64,000 nucleotides of DNA from Oceanospirillum sp047518265 (GTDB lineage: Bacteria > Pseudomonadota > Gammaproteobacteria > Pseudomonadales > Halomonadaceae): contig JAKZRG010000004.1 in the NCBI GenBank assembly GCA_047518265.1, positions 1 to 64,000 on the forward strand. Reading direction: 5' to 3'. A model generated the notes under the pieces. The model had not been told where the DNA came from. It searched no databases and worked only from the letters and a program-made list of their open reading frames with translations. Position 1 is the first letter of the stretch, and every line of letters begins with the position of its first letter. The translations under genes and the position numbers were made by a program. Below, piece by piece: positions 1-7,006 of this stretch.

Positions 1-119
1 AAGCTGTGGAAGCTGTGGAAGCTGTGGAAGCTGTGGAAGCTGTGGAAGCTGTGGAAGCTGTGGAAGCTGTGGAAGCTGTGGAAGCTGTGGAAGCTGTGGA
101 AGCTGTGGAAGCTGTGGAA
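1..119 (+). repeat. Perfect 9-bp tandem repeat (in-frame VEA repeat)
   Basis: The unit GCTGTGGAA is repeated about thirteen times with no visible substitution, and the array continues off the left edge of the window. Read in the frame of the gene that contains it, it encodes (Val-Glu-Ala)n. Perfect identity at the DNA level, including codon choice, points to recent expansion by replication slippage rather than selection on the protein alone. Because the unit is 9 bp, copy-number changes stay in frame, so the expected result is length variation rather than on/off switching. Confidence 0.95.
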
Positions 120-239
120 CAGTCTGATGTTCAAGTTGCAGCCGTCAAGACTGAAGCAGAAAAAACGACTCCGGTACGTCAAACCCGTGCCCGTAAGCCT
201 GCTACACGTAAAACACCGGCCAGAAGAAACCGTAAGTAA
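1..239 (+). CDS. C-terminal end of an unknown repeat-containing protein (partial)
   Basis: This reading frame is open from the left edge (codons start at base 3) and ends with TAA at 237-239, so only the C-terminus is in the window. It has two parts: an acidic Val-Glu-Ala repeat of about 39 residues, then a basic tail rich in Arg, Lys, Pro and Thr (segments such as RQTRARKPATRKTPARRNRK). An acidic repeat followed by a positively charged disordered tail suggests nucleic-acid or polyanion binding. It could be the end of an RNase E-type, histone H1-like or granule-associated protein, but nothing left in the window identifies the family. A strong terminator follows. Confidence 0.75.
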   Translation, partial: AVEAVEAVEAVEAVEAVEAVEAVEAVEAVEAVEAVEAVEQSDVQVAAVKTEAEKTTPVRQTRARKPATRKTPARRNRK

Positions 240-266
240 ATAATACGCTTTCACCCGGTAAAACCT

Positions 267-305
267 AAAAAGGCAGCCTCTTATAACAAGGGGCTGCCTT
301 TTTTA
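267..305 (+). terminator. Rho-independent terminator after the repeat protein
   Basis: AAGGCAGCC (270-278) pairs with GGCTGCCTT (292-300) and is followed by a run of T. An A-run precedes the stem, so it could also serve trmB, which converges from the other side. Confidence 0.9.
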
Positions 306-346
306 ATGATAACGCCAGTCTCTGTTAATTAAGACACTGGTCGGGG

Positions 347-1144
347 TTAGTTAACCTTGCGGTAAATAATATCCCAAACACCGTGACCTAAACGTTGACC
401 ACGTTTTTCAAACTTCGTTACAGGACGAGAATCTGGACGAGGCACGTAATCACCATCGGTCGAAGTATTTTCGTAACCTTCCGCCTCTTTCATCACCTCA
501 ATCATCTGCTCGGCATAGTTCTCCCAATCCGTTGCCATATGGAAACGACCACCTACTTTCAGCTTTTGTCGAATCATCTGAGCAAACTCAGGCTTTACGA
601 TACGACGTTTGTGGTGACGTTTTTTATGCCAAGGGTCAGGGAAAAACAGCTGTAAAAGATCCACTGAACCGTCAGGAATACACTGATTCAACACCTCAAT
701 GGCATCGTCTTCATAAGCCCGGATATTACTTAAACCCGCATCACCGGCTTCCGCCATTAAGCGACCGACACCCGGGGTATGCACTTCGATACCAATAAAG
801 TTATGATCCGGCATATTAGCCCCCTGCTCCAGCAAGGAATCCGCCATACCAAAACCAATCTCAATCACTAGAGGCGCTTCACGCTCGAATACTTGAGCAG
901 GATCGATCATGCCCTGATCAACCGTCAATCCCCAACGCGGCCAGAATACGTCCATACCCCGTTGCTGACCTGCAGTCTTACGACCTGTGCGCAGTGCAAA
1001 GCTACGAATACGACGTTTATGTTCTTCCGGTACCGTATTTTGGTCTGGGTTTTGTGGGGCGCTTTCCTGGCCAGAATCCTGAGGTTGCTCGGACGTTACG
1101 CTATCCATTTCCGTGTTGTCCTGAGCATCAGTTGAATCAGACAT
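347..1144 (-). CDS. trmB: tRNA (guanine-N7-)-methyltransferase TrmB
   Basis: SAM-dependent enzyme that forms 7-methylguanosine at position 46 of tRNA variable loops. The 265-residue protein carries the SAM-binding glycine motif EIGFGM (95-100), the family signature FFPDPWHKKRHHKRR (167-181) and the C-terminal TKFEKRG segment (243-249) that contacts tRNA. The first ~45 residues are acidic, Gln/Ser-rich and probably disordered, longer than the N-terminus usual in the family; a later start is possible, but the next in-frame Met lies inside the domain. It converges on the unknown gene at the left edge and lies downstream of thiSG with a 121-bp gap, so it may be the last gene of a thiS-thiG-trmB transcript. 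Confidence 0.95.
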   Translation of the reverse strand: MSDSTDAQDNTEMDSVTSEQPQDSGQESAPQNPDQNTVPEEHKRRIRSFALRTGRKTAGQQRGMDVFWPRWGLTVDQGMIDPAQVFEREAPLVIEIGFGMADSLLEQGANMPDHNFIGIEVHTPGVGRLMAEAGDAGLSNIRAYEDDAIEVLNQCIPDGSVDLLQLFFPDPWHKKRHHKRRIVKPEFAQMIRQKLKVGGRFHMATDWENYAEQMIEVMKEAEGYENTSTDGDYVPRPDSRPVTKFEKRGQRLGHGVWDIIYRKVN

Positions 1145-1265
1145 TGTTTCAGTTATACCTGTGTTTAAAGCTAAGCTATGTGTTTTAGTTATCTTCTTGT
1201 CTGTGCCAAAACTATCAATCGCTCTCAGCCACTAATATTTTTAGCACAGTCTACAAAATATAAGA

Positions 1266-2051
1266 TTAGTCGATCAGACCATCTAATGGAGAAGAGGCAC
1301 TGGCGTATTTCTTACGGGGCATACGACCCGCTAAGTACGCTTCACGACCCGCTTCGATGCCTTTTTTCATGGCGGAAGCCATCAAGATCGGATCTTTTGC
1401 TGCAGCAATGGCCGTATTCATCAACACAGCTTCACAACCCATTTCCATGGCAAAAGCGGCATCAGATGCCGTACCCACACCAGCATCAACCAGCACAGGA
1501 ATATTGGCACTTTCCATGATGATACGGATATTGTGTGGATTCAGAATACCTAAACCAGAACCGATCAAAGAGCCCAGAGGCATAATGGCACAAGCGCCCA
1601 TCTCTTCCAGCTTTTTAGCGGCAATAGGGTCGTCATTGCAGTACACCATGACATCAAAACCATCATCAACCAGCGTTTTGGTTGCTTTCAGGGTTTCTTC
1701 CATATCTGGGTACAGGGTTTTCTGGTCGCCCAGCACTTCCAGTTTCACCAGATTGTGTCCATCCAATAACTCACGTGCCAAACGGCAGGTACGCACCGCA
1801 TCGTCAGCGGTATAACAGCCTGCAGTGTTAGGCAAAATAGTGTACTTGTCAGGTGTAATCACATCCAACAGATTCGGCTCATTCGGGTTCTGACCAATAT
1901 TAGTACGACGTACCGCTACAGTAACAATCTCGGCACCACTGGCTTCAATGGCCAGACGAGTTTCTTCCAGATCTTTATATTTACCTGTGCCTACCAGCAG
2001 ACGAGAGTTATAGGTTTTGCCTGCAATGGTCAGAAGACTATCTTGTTTCAT
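1266..2051 (-). CDS. thiG: Thiazole synthase ThiG
   Basis: Forms the thiazole phosphate ring of thiamine from 1-deoxy-D-xylulose 5-phosphate, dehydroglycine and sulfur delivered by ThiS thiocarboxylate. The 261-residue protein has the expected (beta/alpha)8 barrel landmarks: the Schiff-base lysine in VKLEV (Lys103), the phosphate-binding DAGVGTASDAA (189-199) and MNTAIA (211-216). Length is normal. It follows thiS on the same strand after a 124-bp gap, the standard pairing for this pathway. No ThiF or thiO/thiH gene is in the window. Confidence 0.97.
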   Translation of the reverse strand: MKQDSLLTIAGKTYNSRLLVGTGKYKDLEETRLAIEASGAEIVTVAVRRTNIGQNPNEPNLLDVITPDKYTILPNTAGCYTADDAVRTCRLARELLDGHNLVKLEVLGDQKTLYPDMEETLKATKTLVDDGFDVMVYCNDDPIAAKKLEEMGACAIMPLGSLIGSGLGILNPHNIRIIMESANIPVLVDAGVGTASDAAFAMEMGCEAVLMNTAIAAAKDPILMASAMKKGIEAGREAYLAGRMPRKKYASASSPLDGLID

Positions 2052-2175
2052 AGTATCAAGTACCCTGTTCGATTCTGATGGATATCGCTATAAGATCGTG
2101 TGTCACCGGCAGCCCTGTGTGATTGGCTAAGCAAATAACCAAGCCAGGCTTTAGCCGTTATACCAAATCTGTGGA

Positions 2176-2376
2176 TTAACCGCCGCCAATGGCATGTACG
2201 ATTTCAACACAGTCACCTTCGTTCAATACTGTCTGTCCATGTTCGCTACGGGGAATAATCTCTTCATTGATCTCCACCGCGATACGCTTACCTTCCAAAT
2301 CCAGCTGCTGAACCAACTGTAACAGGCTACTTCCTTCAGCCAATGTCTCTATTTCGCCATTCAATTGAATCTGCAT
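2176..2376 (-). CDS. thiS: Sulfur carrier protein ThiS
   Basis: Ubiquitin-fold sulfur carrier for thiamine thiazole synthesis, adenylylated and thiocarboxylated at its C-terminal glycine. The 66-residue product ends in IGGG, which supplies the obligatory Gly-Gly terminus. I chose the ATG at 2374-2376, which gives the family-typical MQIQLNGE start. The frame runs six codons further up to a TTG, but the GGGAG stretch that can act as a ribosome-binding site lies between the two starts and fits the ATG better. thiG follows on the same strand. Confidence 0.93.
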   Translation of the reverse strand: MQIQLNGEIETLAEGSSLLQLVQQLDLEGKRIAVEINEEIIPRSEHGQTVLNEGDCVEIVHAIGGG

Positions 2377-2602
2377 GACGTGTTCCGCTCCCAACAGTGT
2401 ATGATTGCGGGCATTGCAGGCCGCTCTATGTTTAGGGATGAGATAGATGGCTTACCAAGAGAGCTTATCACTTCCCGATAAAGCATCATCATTCCGCTAT
2501 CTCTATCGCCCATAAAAGCGGTCTGCCAAATAATGCCTTTAAAATAGCCGGATATTGTACCTGATTCAGATGGCTTTGCGCGGGACTATTCAGGAGATTA
2601 AT

Positions 2603-3016
2603 GTGTTAAAAATTGTACTCTGGTTTTGCGTAGGACTACTGGGTGCCAGCAGTGTTTTTCTCGATGCTTGGTTTAGCCATGGTTTAGCGCAACAGGTCAG
2701 TAATGGTTTGATGAATGAAAGCCAACTGACCAGCTTAAAAACCGCCGTGGATTATCAGCAATTTAATGGCGTGATGATGGTATTGTCTTTAATATTGGCC
2801 GGAACTGGGCAACGGTTGGTGCAATTACTACCTTGCCTATGTTTTCTATTGGGTACGTTGGCCTTTAGTGGTGGTATCTACGGCAAGCATCTTTTAGAAC
2901 TGTCGACAGGTGCTATAACACCTGCCGGTGGAATCATCATGGCACTGGGTTGGATCTTACTGGCAATACAAGGCGTAAGACGCCGGACGCAGAGCTCGAA
3001 TAATCCCATTCAATAG
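2603..3016 (+). CDS. DUF423-family small membrane protein
   Basis: A 137-residue integral membrane protein with about four hydrophobic segments. The pattern fits the DUF423 (YgdD-like) family: a first helix rich in Gly/Ala and ending in a His-Gly-Leu (FSHGLAQQ), a central FSGGIYGKHLL loop, and the ITPAGGIIMALGWILLAIQG C-terminal helix. Function is not established for the family. I take the GTG at 2603 as the start because AGGAG (2592-2596) sits 6 nt before it; the frame is open upstream to 2555, but that extension has no good ribosome-binding site and does not resemble the family. It stands alone between divergent thiS and a convergent thioesterase gene. Confidence 0.8.
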   Translation: MLKIVLWFCVGLLGASSVFLDAWFSHGLAQQVSNGLMNESQLTSLKTAVDYQQFNGVMMVLSLILAGTGQRLVQLLPCLCFLLGTLAFSGGIYGKHLLELSTGAITPAGGIIMALGWILLAIQGVRRRTQSSNNPIQ

Positions 3017-3041
3017 AACTCAACTAGGGACTATAGATACA

Positions 3042-3073
3042 CGTAGCGTGGATAAGCCAAAGGCGCATCCGCG
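3042..3073. repeat. REP-like imperfect palindrome
   Basis: The segment contains GTGGATAAGCC and GGCGCATCCGC, which fold back on each other with a short AAA loop. It resembles the GTGGATAAGC/GCGCATCCAC class of intergenic palindromes seen in many gammaproteobacteria. It lies between two convergent genes, the usual place for such elements. Only this degenerate copy was noticed in the window. Confidence 0.5.
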
Positions 3074-3093
3074 AATGTTCTGATATTGCAGAA

Positions 3094-3123
3094 ATGCACT
3101 GGGGTCACCTTATCCAGGTGCAT
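3094..3123. other. Intergenic hairpin between convergent genes
   Basis: ATGCACTGG pairs with CCAGGTGCAT (one bulged base) around an 11-nt loop. There is no T-run, so intrinsic termination is not shown; it may pair with the adjacent REP-like palindrome to form a composite 3' end for the two convergent genes. Confidence 0.45.
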
Positions 3124-3126
3124 CAA

Positions 3127-3561
3127 CTATGAACGAGGTGGAATAGAATAAGTCGCAGTCACATGAGCCACGGGCTCCTCTTCACCTTCCGAATAGATCG
3201 CAATCTCACCTACCGCCAAACGCTTACCCAGTTTTAGTAATTTAGCCTCGGCAATAATCGCTTTAGCAGGCTCAGGTTTACGCAAAAAGTTGATATTCAG
3301 ATTGGTAGTTACCGCCAAAGACACCGGACCAATTTGAGCCAGAATGGCCACATACAAGCAGATATCCGCCAACGCCATCATCGTCGGGCCAGATACTGTA
3401 CCACCGGGCCGTAAGTGCGCATCATCCACGGCTAAGCGCATGGCTGCGGTATTTTTCCCCATGTCGGTGACTTTACCAATATGTTGTGGGAATTCACGAT
3501 CCAGAAATTCACTGATTTGAGCCACCGTCATTACGGTATCAGTCGATTGGGAAGCATTCAT
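3127..3561 (-). CDS. PaaI-type hotdog thioesterase
   Basis: A 144-residue single-domain hotdog-fold protein of the PaaI/DUF4442 acyl-CoA thioesterase group. The diagnostic stretch is RPGGTVSGPTMMALADICLY (51-70), equivalent to the G-x-x-x-x-G-x-x-x-x-L-A-D core, where the acidic residue acts in hydrolysis; TTNLNINFLRKP follows as the central beta strand. Substrate cannot be read from the sequence. It is monocistronic, converges with the DUF423 gene, and its upstream region contains three copies of a 15-bp direct repeat. Confidence 0.85.
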   Translation of the reverse strand: MNASQSTDTVMTVAQISEFLDREFPQHIGKVTDMGKNTAAMRLAVDDAHLRPGGTVSGPTMMALADICLYVAILAQIGPVSLAVTTNLNINFLRKPEPAKAIIAEAKLLKLGKRLAVGEIAIYSEGEEEPVAHVTATYSIPPRS

Positions 3562-3577
3562 CGGGTAGTTTCTCTTA

Positions 3578-3621
3578 TTGTTTTAGGGGCTGTTGTTTTA
3601 AGGGCTGTTGTTTTAAGAGAG
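3578..3621. repeat. Three 15-bp direct repeats upstream of the thioesterase gene
   Basis: TTGTTTTAGGGGCTG (3578-3592), TTGTTTTAAGGGCTG (3593-3607) and TTGTTTTAAGAGAG (3608-3621) form a head-to-tail array just upstream of the thioesterase start. The array lies in the expected 5' untranslated or promoter region. It may be a slippage product or a binding-site cluster; the sequence does not decide. Confidence 0.85.
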
Positions 3622-3675
3622 TGCTTTAAAAGCAGTCTTTCTGCTGGCACCGTTATTAGGAATAGTGTTTCTTAA

Positions 3676-4354
3676 AACAGATATGACTTAATCAATAAAA
3701 TCAGTCACAGTATGCCCAGAAAATTTAAGAAAAAAATAGCACCCAGTCTGACTGATGATTCACAAAGCCTATACCGCTCAAGAATATCTCCTTTACTTGC
3801 TATACCTCTCCAAACCGATGTTTATGCACCCACTCCCTCAAAAAGAAACCGCTTCTATAAAAAGTACTTGTATCCATTATCAGAATGCTGAAAAGACTAT
3901 TTTTTGTATCCTTGTGTAACAATCAGAAAGCTATTTATAGCCATGTACAATTATCTATAGAGAGAAATAGAGCGCTCTTCTGCGAATAGAAAAATCAATC
4001 GAGTAATTAATAATAAAAGGGAAATCGCGTCATACAGAGTCGCTAATAATATATTTTTAGTGCCGCTAGCCACAAGACAGAAAATACCTCTTAATTGGTA
4101 AGGACTGGTAATGCTGCATACAAAAATCGTACTGCTTCGAGTTTTTCTTTCTTAAAAAATAAGACATATATTGTCGCAAATATATTGCTAGTATCACTCC
4201 CCTATAGAATAATCATGTAAAAGCTATCAATAAATCTAGTTAATACAGATAAGTAAAATAACTATTCCCATAATATCCGTAAGTTACAACAAAGCATTTT
4301 TTAGGTATTTATTATAAACATCAGAGTATTGACCCTCTATTTTTCACACTATAC
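3676..4354. other. AT-rich intergenic stretch without recognisable genes
   Basis: No credible open reading frame or structural RNA is seen here on either strand. The stretch is clearly more AT-rich than its neighbours. It holds ATATATTGTCGCA at 4166-4178, a 13-mer that occurs again exactly at 5843-5855, just before the second leader element, and may be the trace of an earlier duplication. The base composition and position support an acquired or rapidly evolving segment leading into the DUF4214 cassettes. Confidence 0.6.
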
Positions 4355-4360
4355 ATTGTC

Positions 4361-4554
4361 GGTTGGACAAGGATAGGCCAGTAATACCGATAAAATGGAT
4401 TCATTCCCTCTGCTACCTCCTTGTCTCTGAAGTACCTCTAATTGGCAATACATTACAACGTGGTCTCTTCCGCTATTTTAAATAGCAAATCTGAACATCA
4501 CTCGTTATTTATTGTGCATCAAAAATTGCTTTATTCATTTTCAAGGAACGTTAA
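4361..4554 (+). promoter_or_regulatory. Structured leader element, copy 1
   Basis: The 5' region of the first DUF4214 gene begins with GGTTGGACAAGGA. GACAAGGA (4366-4373) is perfectly complementary to TCCTTGTC (4418-4425), enclosing 44 nt. Inside, GTA (4381-4383) can pair with TAC (4414-4416), and AATG-GATT-CATT can form a small hairpin. Further down, GCTATT-TTA-AATAGC forms another hairpin, and the ribosome-binding site AAGGAA (4543-4548) sits 6 nt before the ATG. A clearly related sequence precedes the second paralogue at 5863-6056. The pairing inner stem changes from GTA/TAC to GCA/TGC between copies, one compensatory change. This looks like a folded 5' UTR; the function is unknown. Confidence 0.6.
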
Positions 4555-5757
4555 ATGGCTACCGTTTTAATTAATTCCGCAACCAGTGCCGAGGAAGATA
4601 ACTGGACCTACACGGTCTACGCCAGTGGTGAGCAGGGCAGCAGCATCGAAGATACGCATTACACAATCGGGGATGGAGAGACTTTAATTATTGCCGATCC
4701 TGATGATTACCCCATTACAATCGAGGATGGAGAGACTTTAATTATTGTCGGCCCTGATGACGACCCCATTACAATCGAGGATGGAGAAACTTTAGTTTTT
4801 CTCAACTCTAATGACTCCCCCGCTAATACCGAACAAGATACTTGGACCTACTATGCTGGTGATCAGGGTCAAATCATCGTCGAAGACGCACGTTATACCA
4901 TCATGAACGGGGACATTACCGGCACAATATTGAGTTCGGATGGCGATCATGCCCTCTACGCTATTTCAGGGGATAATTGGAGCTTTGCCGACGCAACTAA
5001 TCACCGGATATTTCCAATCACGGACCTGGCTTCCGAGTATGTCCATATTTCCATCGAAGAAGATGATGATGGTAGCTGGGCCGCTGTTGACGAGAGAGAT
5101 GATAGCGGCCACACAACCTGGGCCGGTGACGGTTACGATTTGGTCTTTATCGGTGATTGGCTCCCAACCCTGCCATCCTTCCCAGACAGTATCCAAGATA
5201 ATAATCTTGATATTAATTGGGTCGGTACTGAAGGCACTAATGATCTTCTTGTATTAGATATGTCGTCATACGATCAGAGCTTAGAAGGTGCGGTTCTTAC
5301 TCTGACGAATAAAGAAGACAGCGACGATATCAATCACTTCATCAATTTTTCCACATTGAACCATTCAGCCATTGAATATGATCACGATACTCAGGCTCTA
5401 GCCAGTTTATACGATGATATTTTTGATCGTCAGGCTGATTTAGATGGTCTTCAGTTCTATTACGATGAGATTCAGGACGGTGATTCACTAGGTGATATTG
5501 TTTTAACATTTTTGCATTCGTCAGAATATGCAAAAAATATAGATCACGTTCCTTTTAATAACCTCAGTACCGAAAACCAAATCCATGAGCTGTATGATGC
5601 TCTGCTCAACAGAGATGCTGATCAAGGTGGTTTTGATTACTGGCTGGGAGAAGCCAACAACGGCACCAGCATGAGCGAGATCGCGGCATCCTTTGTTGCC
5701 AGTGACGAATACGTAGAAACCTTCAAAGCTGTGGATGAATGGGCATTTACTGTTTAA
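4555..5757 (+). CDS. DUF4214 protein with acidic 18-aa repeats, probable secreted/surface protein
   Basis: A 400-residue, strongly acidic protein with no N-terminal signal peptide or membrane helix. Residues ~37-90 contain three 18-residue repeats of the type TIEDGETLIIVGPDDDPI; the WTY...YTI motif occurs on both sides of them, at ~18-38 and ~99-116. The C-terminal part has two DUF4214 units (about 282-325 and 344-390), each with the LYDxxxxRxAD...SSEY pattern, and ends in the short motif VDEWAFTV. DUF4214 domains occur mainly in large extracellular proteins exported by type I secretion, whose signal is C-terminal; that route is an inference, and no type I transporter is nearby. The C-terminal half matches the next gene closely while the N-terminal half does not, so the pair are domain-shuffled paralogues. 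Confidence 0.8.
   Translation: MATVLINSATSAEEDNWTYTVYASGEQGSSIEDTHYTIGDGETLIIADPDDYPITIEDGETLIIVGPDDDPITIEDGETLVFLNSNDSPANTEQDTWTYYAGDQGQIIVEDARYTIMNGDITGTILSSDGDHALYAISGDNWSFADATNHRIFPITDLASEYVHISIEEDDDGSWAAVDERDDSGHTTWAGDGYDLVFIGDWLPTLPSFPDSIQDNNLDINWVGTEGTNDLLVLDMSSYDQSLEGAVLTLTNKEDSDDINHFINFSTLNHSAIEYDHDTQALASLYDDIFDRQADLDGLQFYYDEIQDGDSLGDIVLTFLHSSEYAKNIDHVPFNNLSTENQIHELYDALLNRDADQGGFDYWLGEANNGTSMSEIAASFVASDEYVETFKAVDEWAFTV
4663..4824 (+). repeat. Three 54-bp in-frame tandem repeats
   Basis: Units at 4663-4716, 4717-4770 and 4771-4824 each begin ACAATCG(A/G)GGATGGAGA and encode 18 residues. The first two are nearly identical in DNA and the third has diverged in its second half. They lie within the N-terminal region of the first DUF4214 gene. 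Confidence 0.9.
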
Positions 5758-5762
5758 TTTAC

Positions 5763-5807
5763 CGCCTCTAACACACATTGTAGAGGCGTCCGATATGACT
5801 CCTCTAC
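5763..5807 (+). terminator. 3' hairpin of the first DUF4214 cassette
   Basis: Two overlapping foldings are visible. CGCCTCTA (5763-5770) pairs with TAGAGGCG (5781-5788), and GTAGAGG-C-GTC (5780-5790) pairs with GAC-T-CCTCTAC (5797-5807). They are mutually exclusive. The second hairpin is the counterpart of the one after the second cassette. There is no proper T-run, so intrinsic termination is uncertain; mRNA 3'-end protection or a switch between the two foldings are alternatives. Confidence 0.5.
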
Positions 5808-5862
5808 TTAATAGATAAATATTGATCTTATATTTTATAGTGATATATTGTCGCATGTATTC

Positions 5863-6056
5863 GGTTGGACAAGGATTGCCAGCAATGCCGATAAAATGGA
5901 TTCATTTCCTCTGCGTGCCTCCTTGTCTTTGAAATACATCTAATTTCCAATAAATAGCAGGATGCTCTCTTCGGCTACCTAAAATAGCGATTATGAAATT
6001 CACTCGTTGTTTATTGTTCGTCAAATAATTGGTTTATACATTTCAAGGAAAGTTAA
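5863..6056 (+). promoter_or_regulatory. Structured leader element, copy 2
   Basis: This is the counterpart of the leader at 4361-4554, aligned over almost its whole length with scattered substitutions and small indels. The outer stem GACAAGGA (5868-5875) / TCCTTGTC (5920-5927) is fully kept, as is the core CCGATAAAATGGATTCATT. The inner pair is GCA (5882-5884) / TGC (5916-5918), covarying by one base pair with copy 1. AAGGAA (6045-6050) is the ribosome-binding site. It resembles no riboswitch class that I recognise. Confidence 0.6.
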
Positions 6057-6947
6057 ATGGCTACTATTTATGGCACCTCTGGAAACGATACGCTCCAAGG
6101 ATTAACCTTATTTAATATCATAAAAGGACTAGATGGCGATGATATCCTTTATGGCAACGATGGGAGAGATTGGCTCTACGGCGGTAATGGCAACGACAAA
6201 CTGTACGGCATGGGCACTAATGGACCTGATTCTGATTTTCTCGTCGGCAATGCTGGAGATGATGAGCTCTATGGCGGTGATGGCAGGGACGTCTTGGACG
6301 GCGGTACAGGCAGTGATAAAAGCTGGGGCCGTGGCGGAGATGATCTTTTCATGAATTTTATGAATAACGATATAGATTATCACTATGGCGGGGCCGGTTT
6401 TGATTCGTTTATGACCTCTGGTACTGGCACCGGTATATCGTCATACAATCAGAGCCTAGAAGGTGCCATTCTTACGCTGGCCCACAAAACAAACACTAGC
6501 GATATCAATTACTTCGTCAACGTTGAAAGAATATATGATAATGCTACATCGAGTGAGTCATTCATCCAATACGATAACGATACCAAAGCTCTAGCCAGCC
6601 TGTACGATGATATTTTGGAGCGCGATGCTGATCTGGGCGGGATTCAATATTACCATAGTGAAGTTCAGGGCAGCGAGTCATTAGGAGGCGTTGCTTTACA
6701 CTTTATGTATTCGTCGGAGTATTCCAGCAAAAACTCTGGCATCAAGTTTGGTAGCCTAAGCACCGAAAACAAAGTTAGTGAGCTGTATGATGCTCTATTC
6801 AACGAAGATGCTAACCAGAATGACCTTGACTACTGGCTGGGTGAGAGCAACAGCGGAACCAGTATCAACAATATCGCCGATGCCATGGTTGCCAGTAGCG
6901 AGTACATCGGTACTTACCAGCCTGTGAATGAGTGGGACTTCTCTTAA
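6057..6947 (+). CDS. RTX-repeat DUF4214 protein, probable type I-secreted protein
   Basis: A 296-residue acidic protein without signal peptide. Residues ~7-100 contain about eight nonapeptide RTX repeats of the G-G-x-G-x-D-x-hydrophobic-x type (for example GGNGNDKLY and GGDGRDVLD), which bind calcium in secreted proteins. Two DUF4214 units follow (about 179-222 and 241-287), and the protein ends in the motif VNEWDFS, like the VDEWAFTV end of its neighbour. RTX repeats plus a C-terminal signal fit type I secretion, though no hlyBD/tolC-type genes are in the window. The leader, the C-terminal half and the 3' hairpin are shared with the upstream cassette; the N-terminal domain is not. Confidence 0.85.
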   Translation: MATIYGTSGNDTLQGLTLFNIIKGLDGDDILYGNDGRDWLYGGNGNDKLYGMGTNGPDSDFLVGNAGDDELYGGDGRDVLDGGTGSDKSWGRGGDDLFMNFMNNDIDYHYGGAGFDSFMTSGTGTGISSYNQSLEGAILTLAHKTNTSDINYFVNVERIYDNATSSESFIQYDNDTKALASLYDDILERDADLGGIQYYHSEVQGSESLGGVALHFMYSSEYSSKNSGIKFGSLSTENKVSELYDALFNEDANQNDLDYWLGESNSGTSINNIADAMVASSEYIGTYQPVNEWDFS

Positions 6948-6972
6948 TCGGTAACCGACTCTAGATTATCCC

Positions 6973-7001
6973 GTAGGGGAATCCGACTGTGATTCCTCTA
7001 C
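6973..7001. terminator. 3' hairpin of the second DUF4214 cassette
   Basis: GTAGGGGAATC (6973-6983) pairs along 11 positions (one G-U) with GATTCCTCTAC (6991-7001) around a 7-nt loop. It lies between the convergent RTX/DUF4214 and dgt genes. Its inner pairs A-T-C/G-A-T replace G-T-C/G-A-C of the first cassette's hairpin, a compensatory change. The following sequence has only two T residues. Confidence 0.6.
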
Positions 7002-7006
7002 TTAAT

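Noticed and set aside
4361..4430. c-di-GMP-I (GEMM) or another known riboswitch in the leaders
   Set aside because: The conserved core motifs and the tetraloop-receptor arrangement of GEMM are not present; only the general idea of a stem-bounded core is shared.
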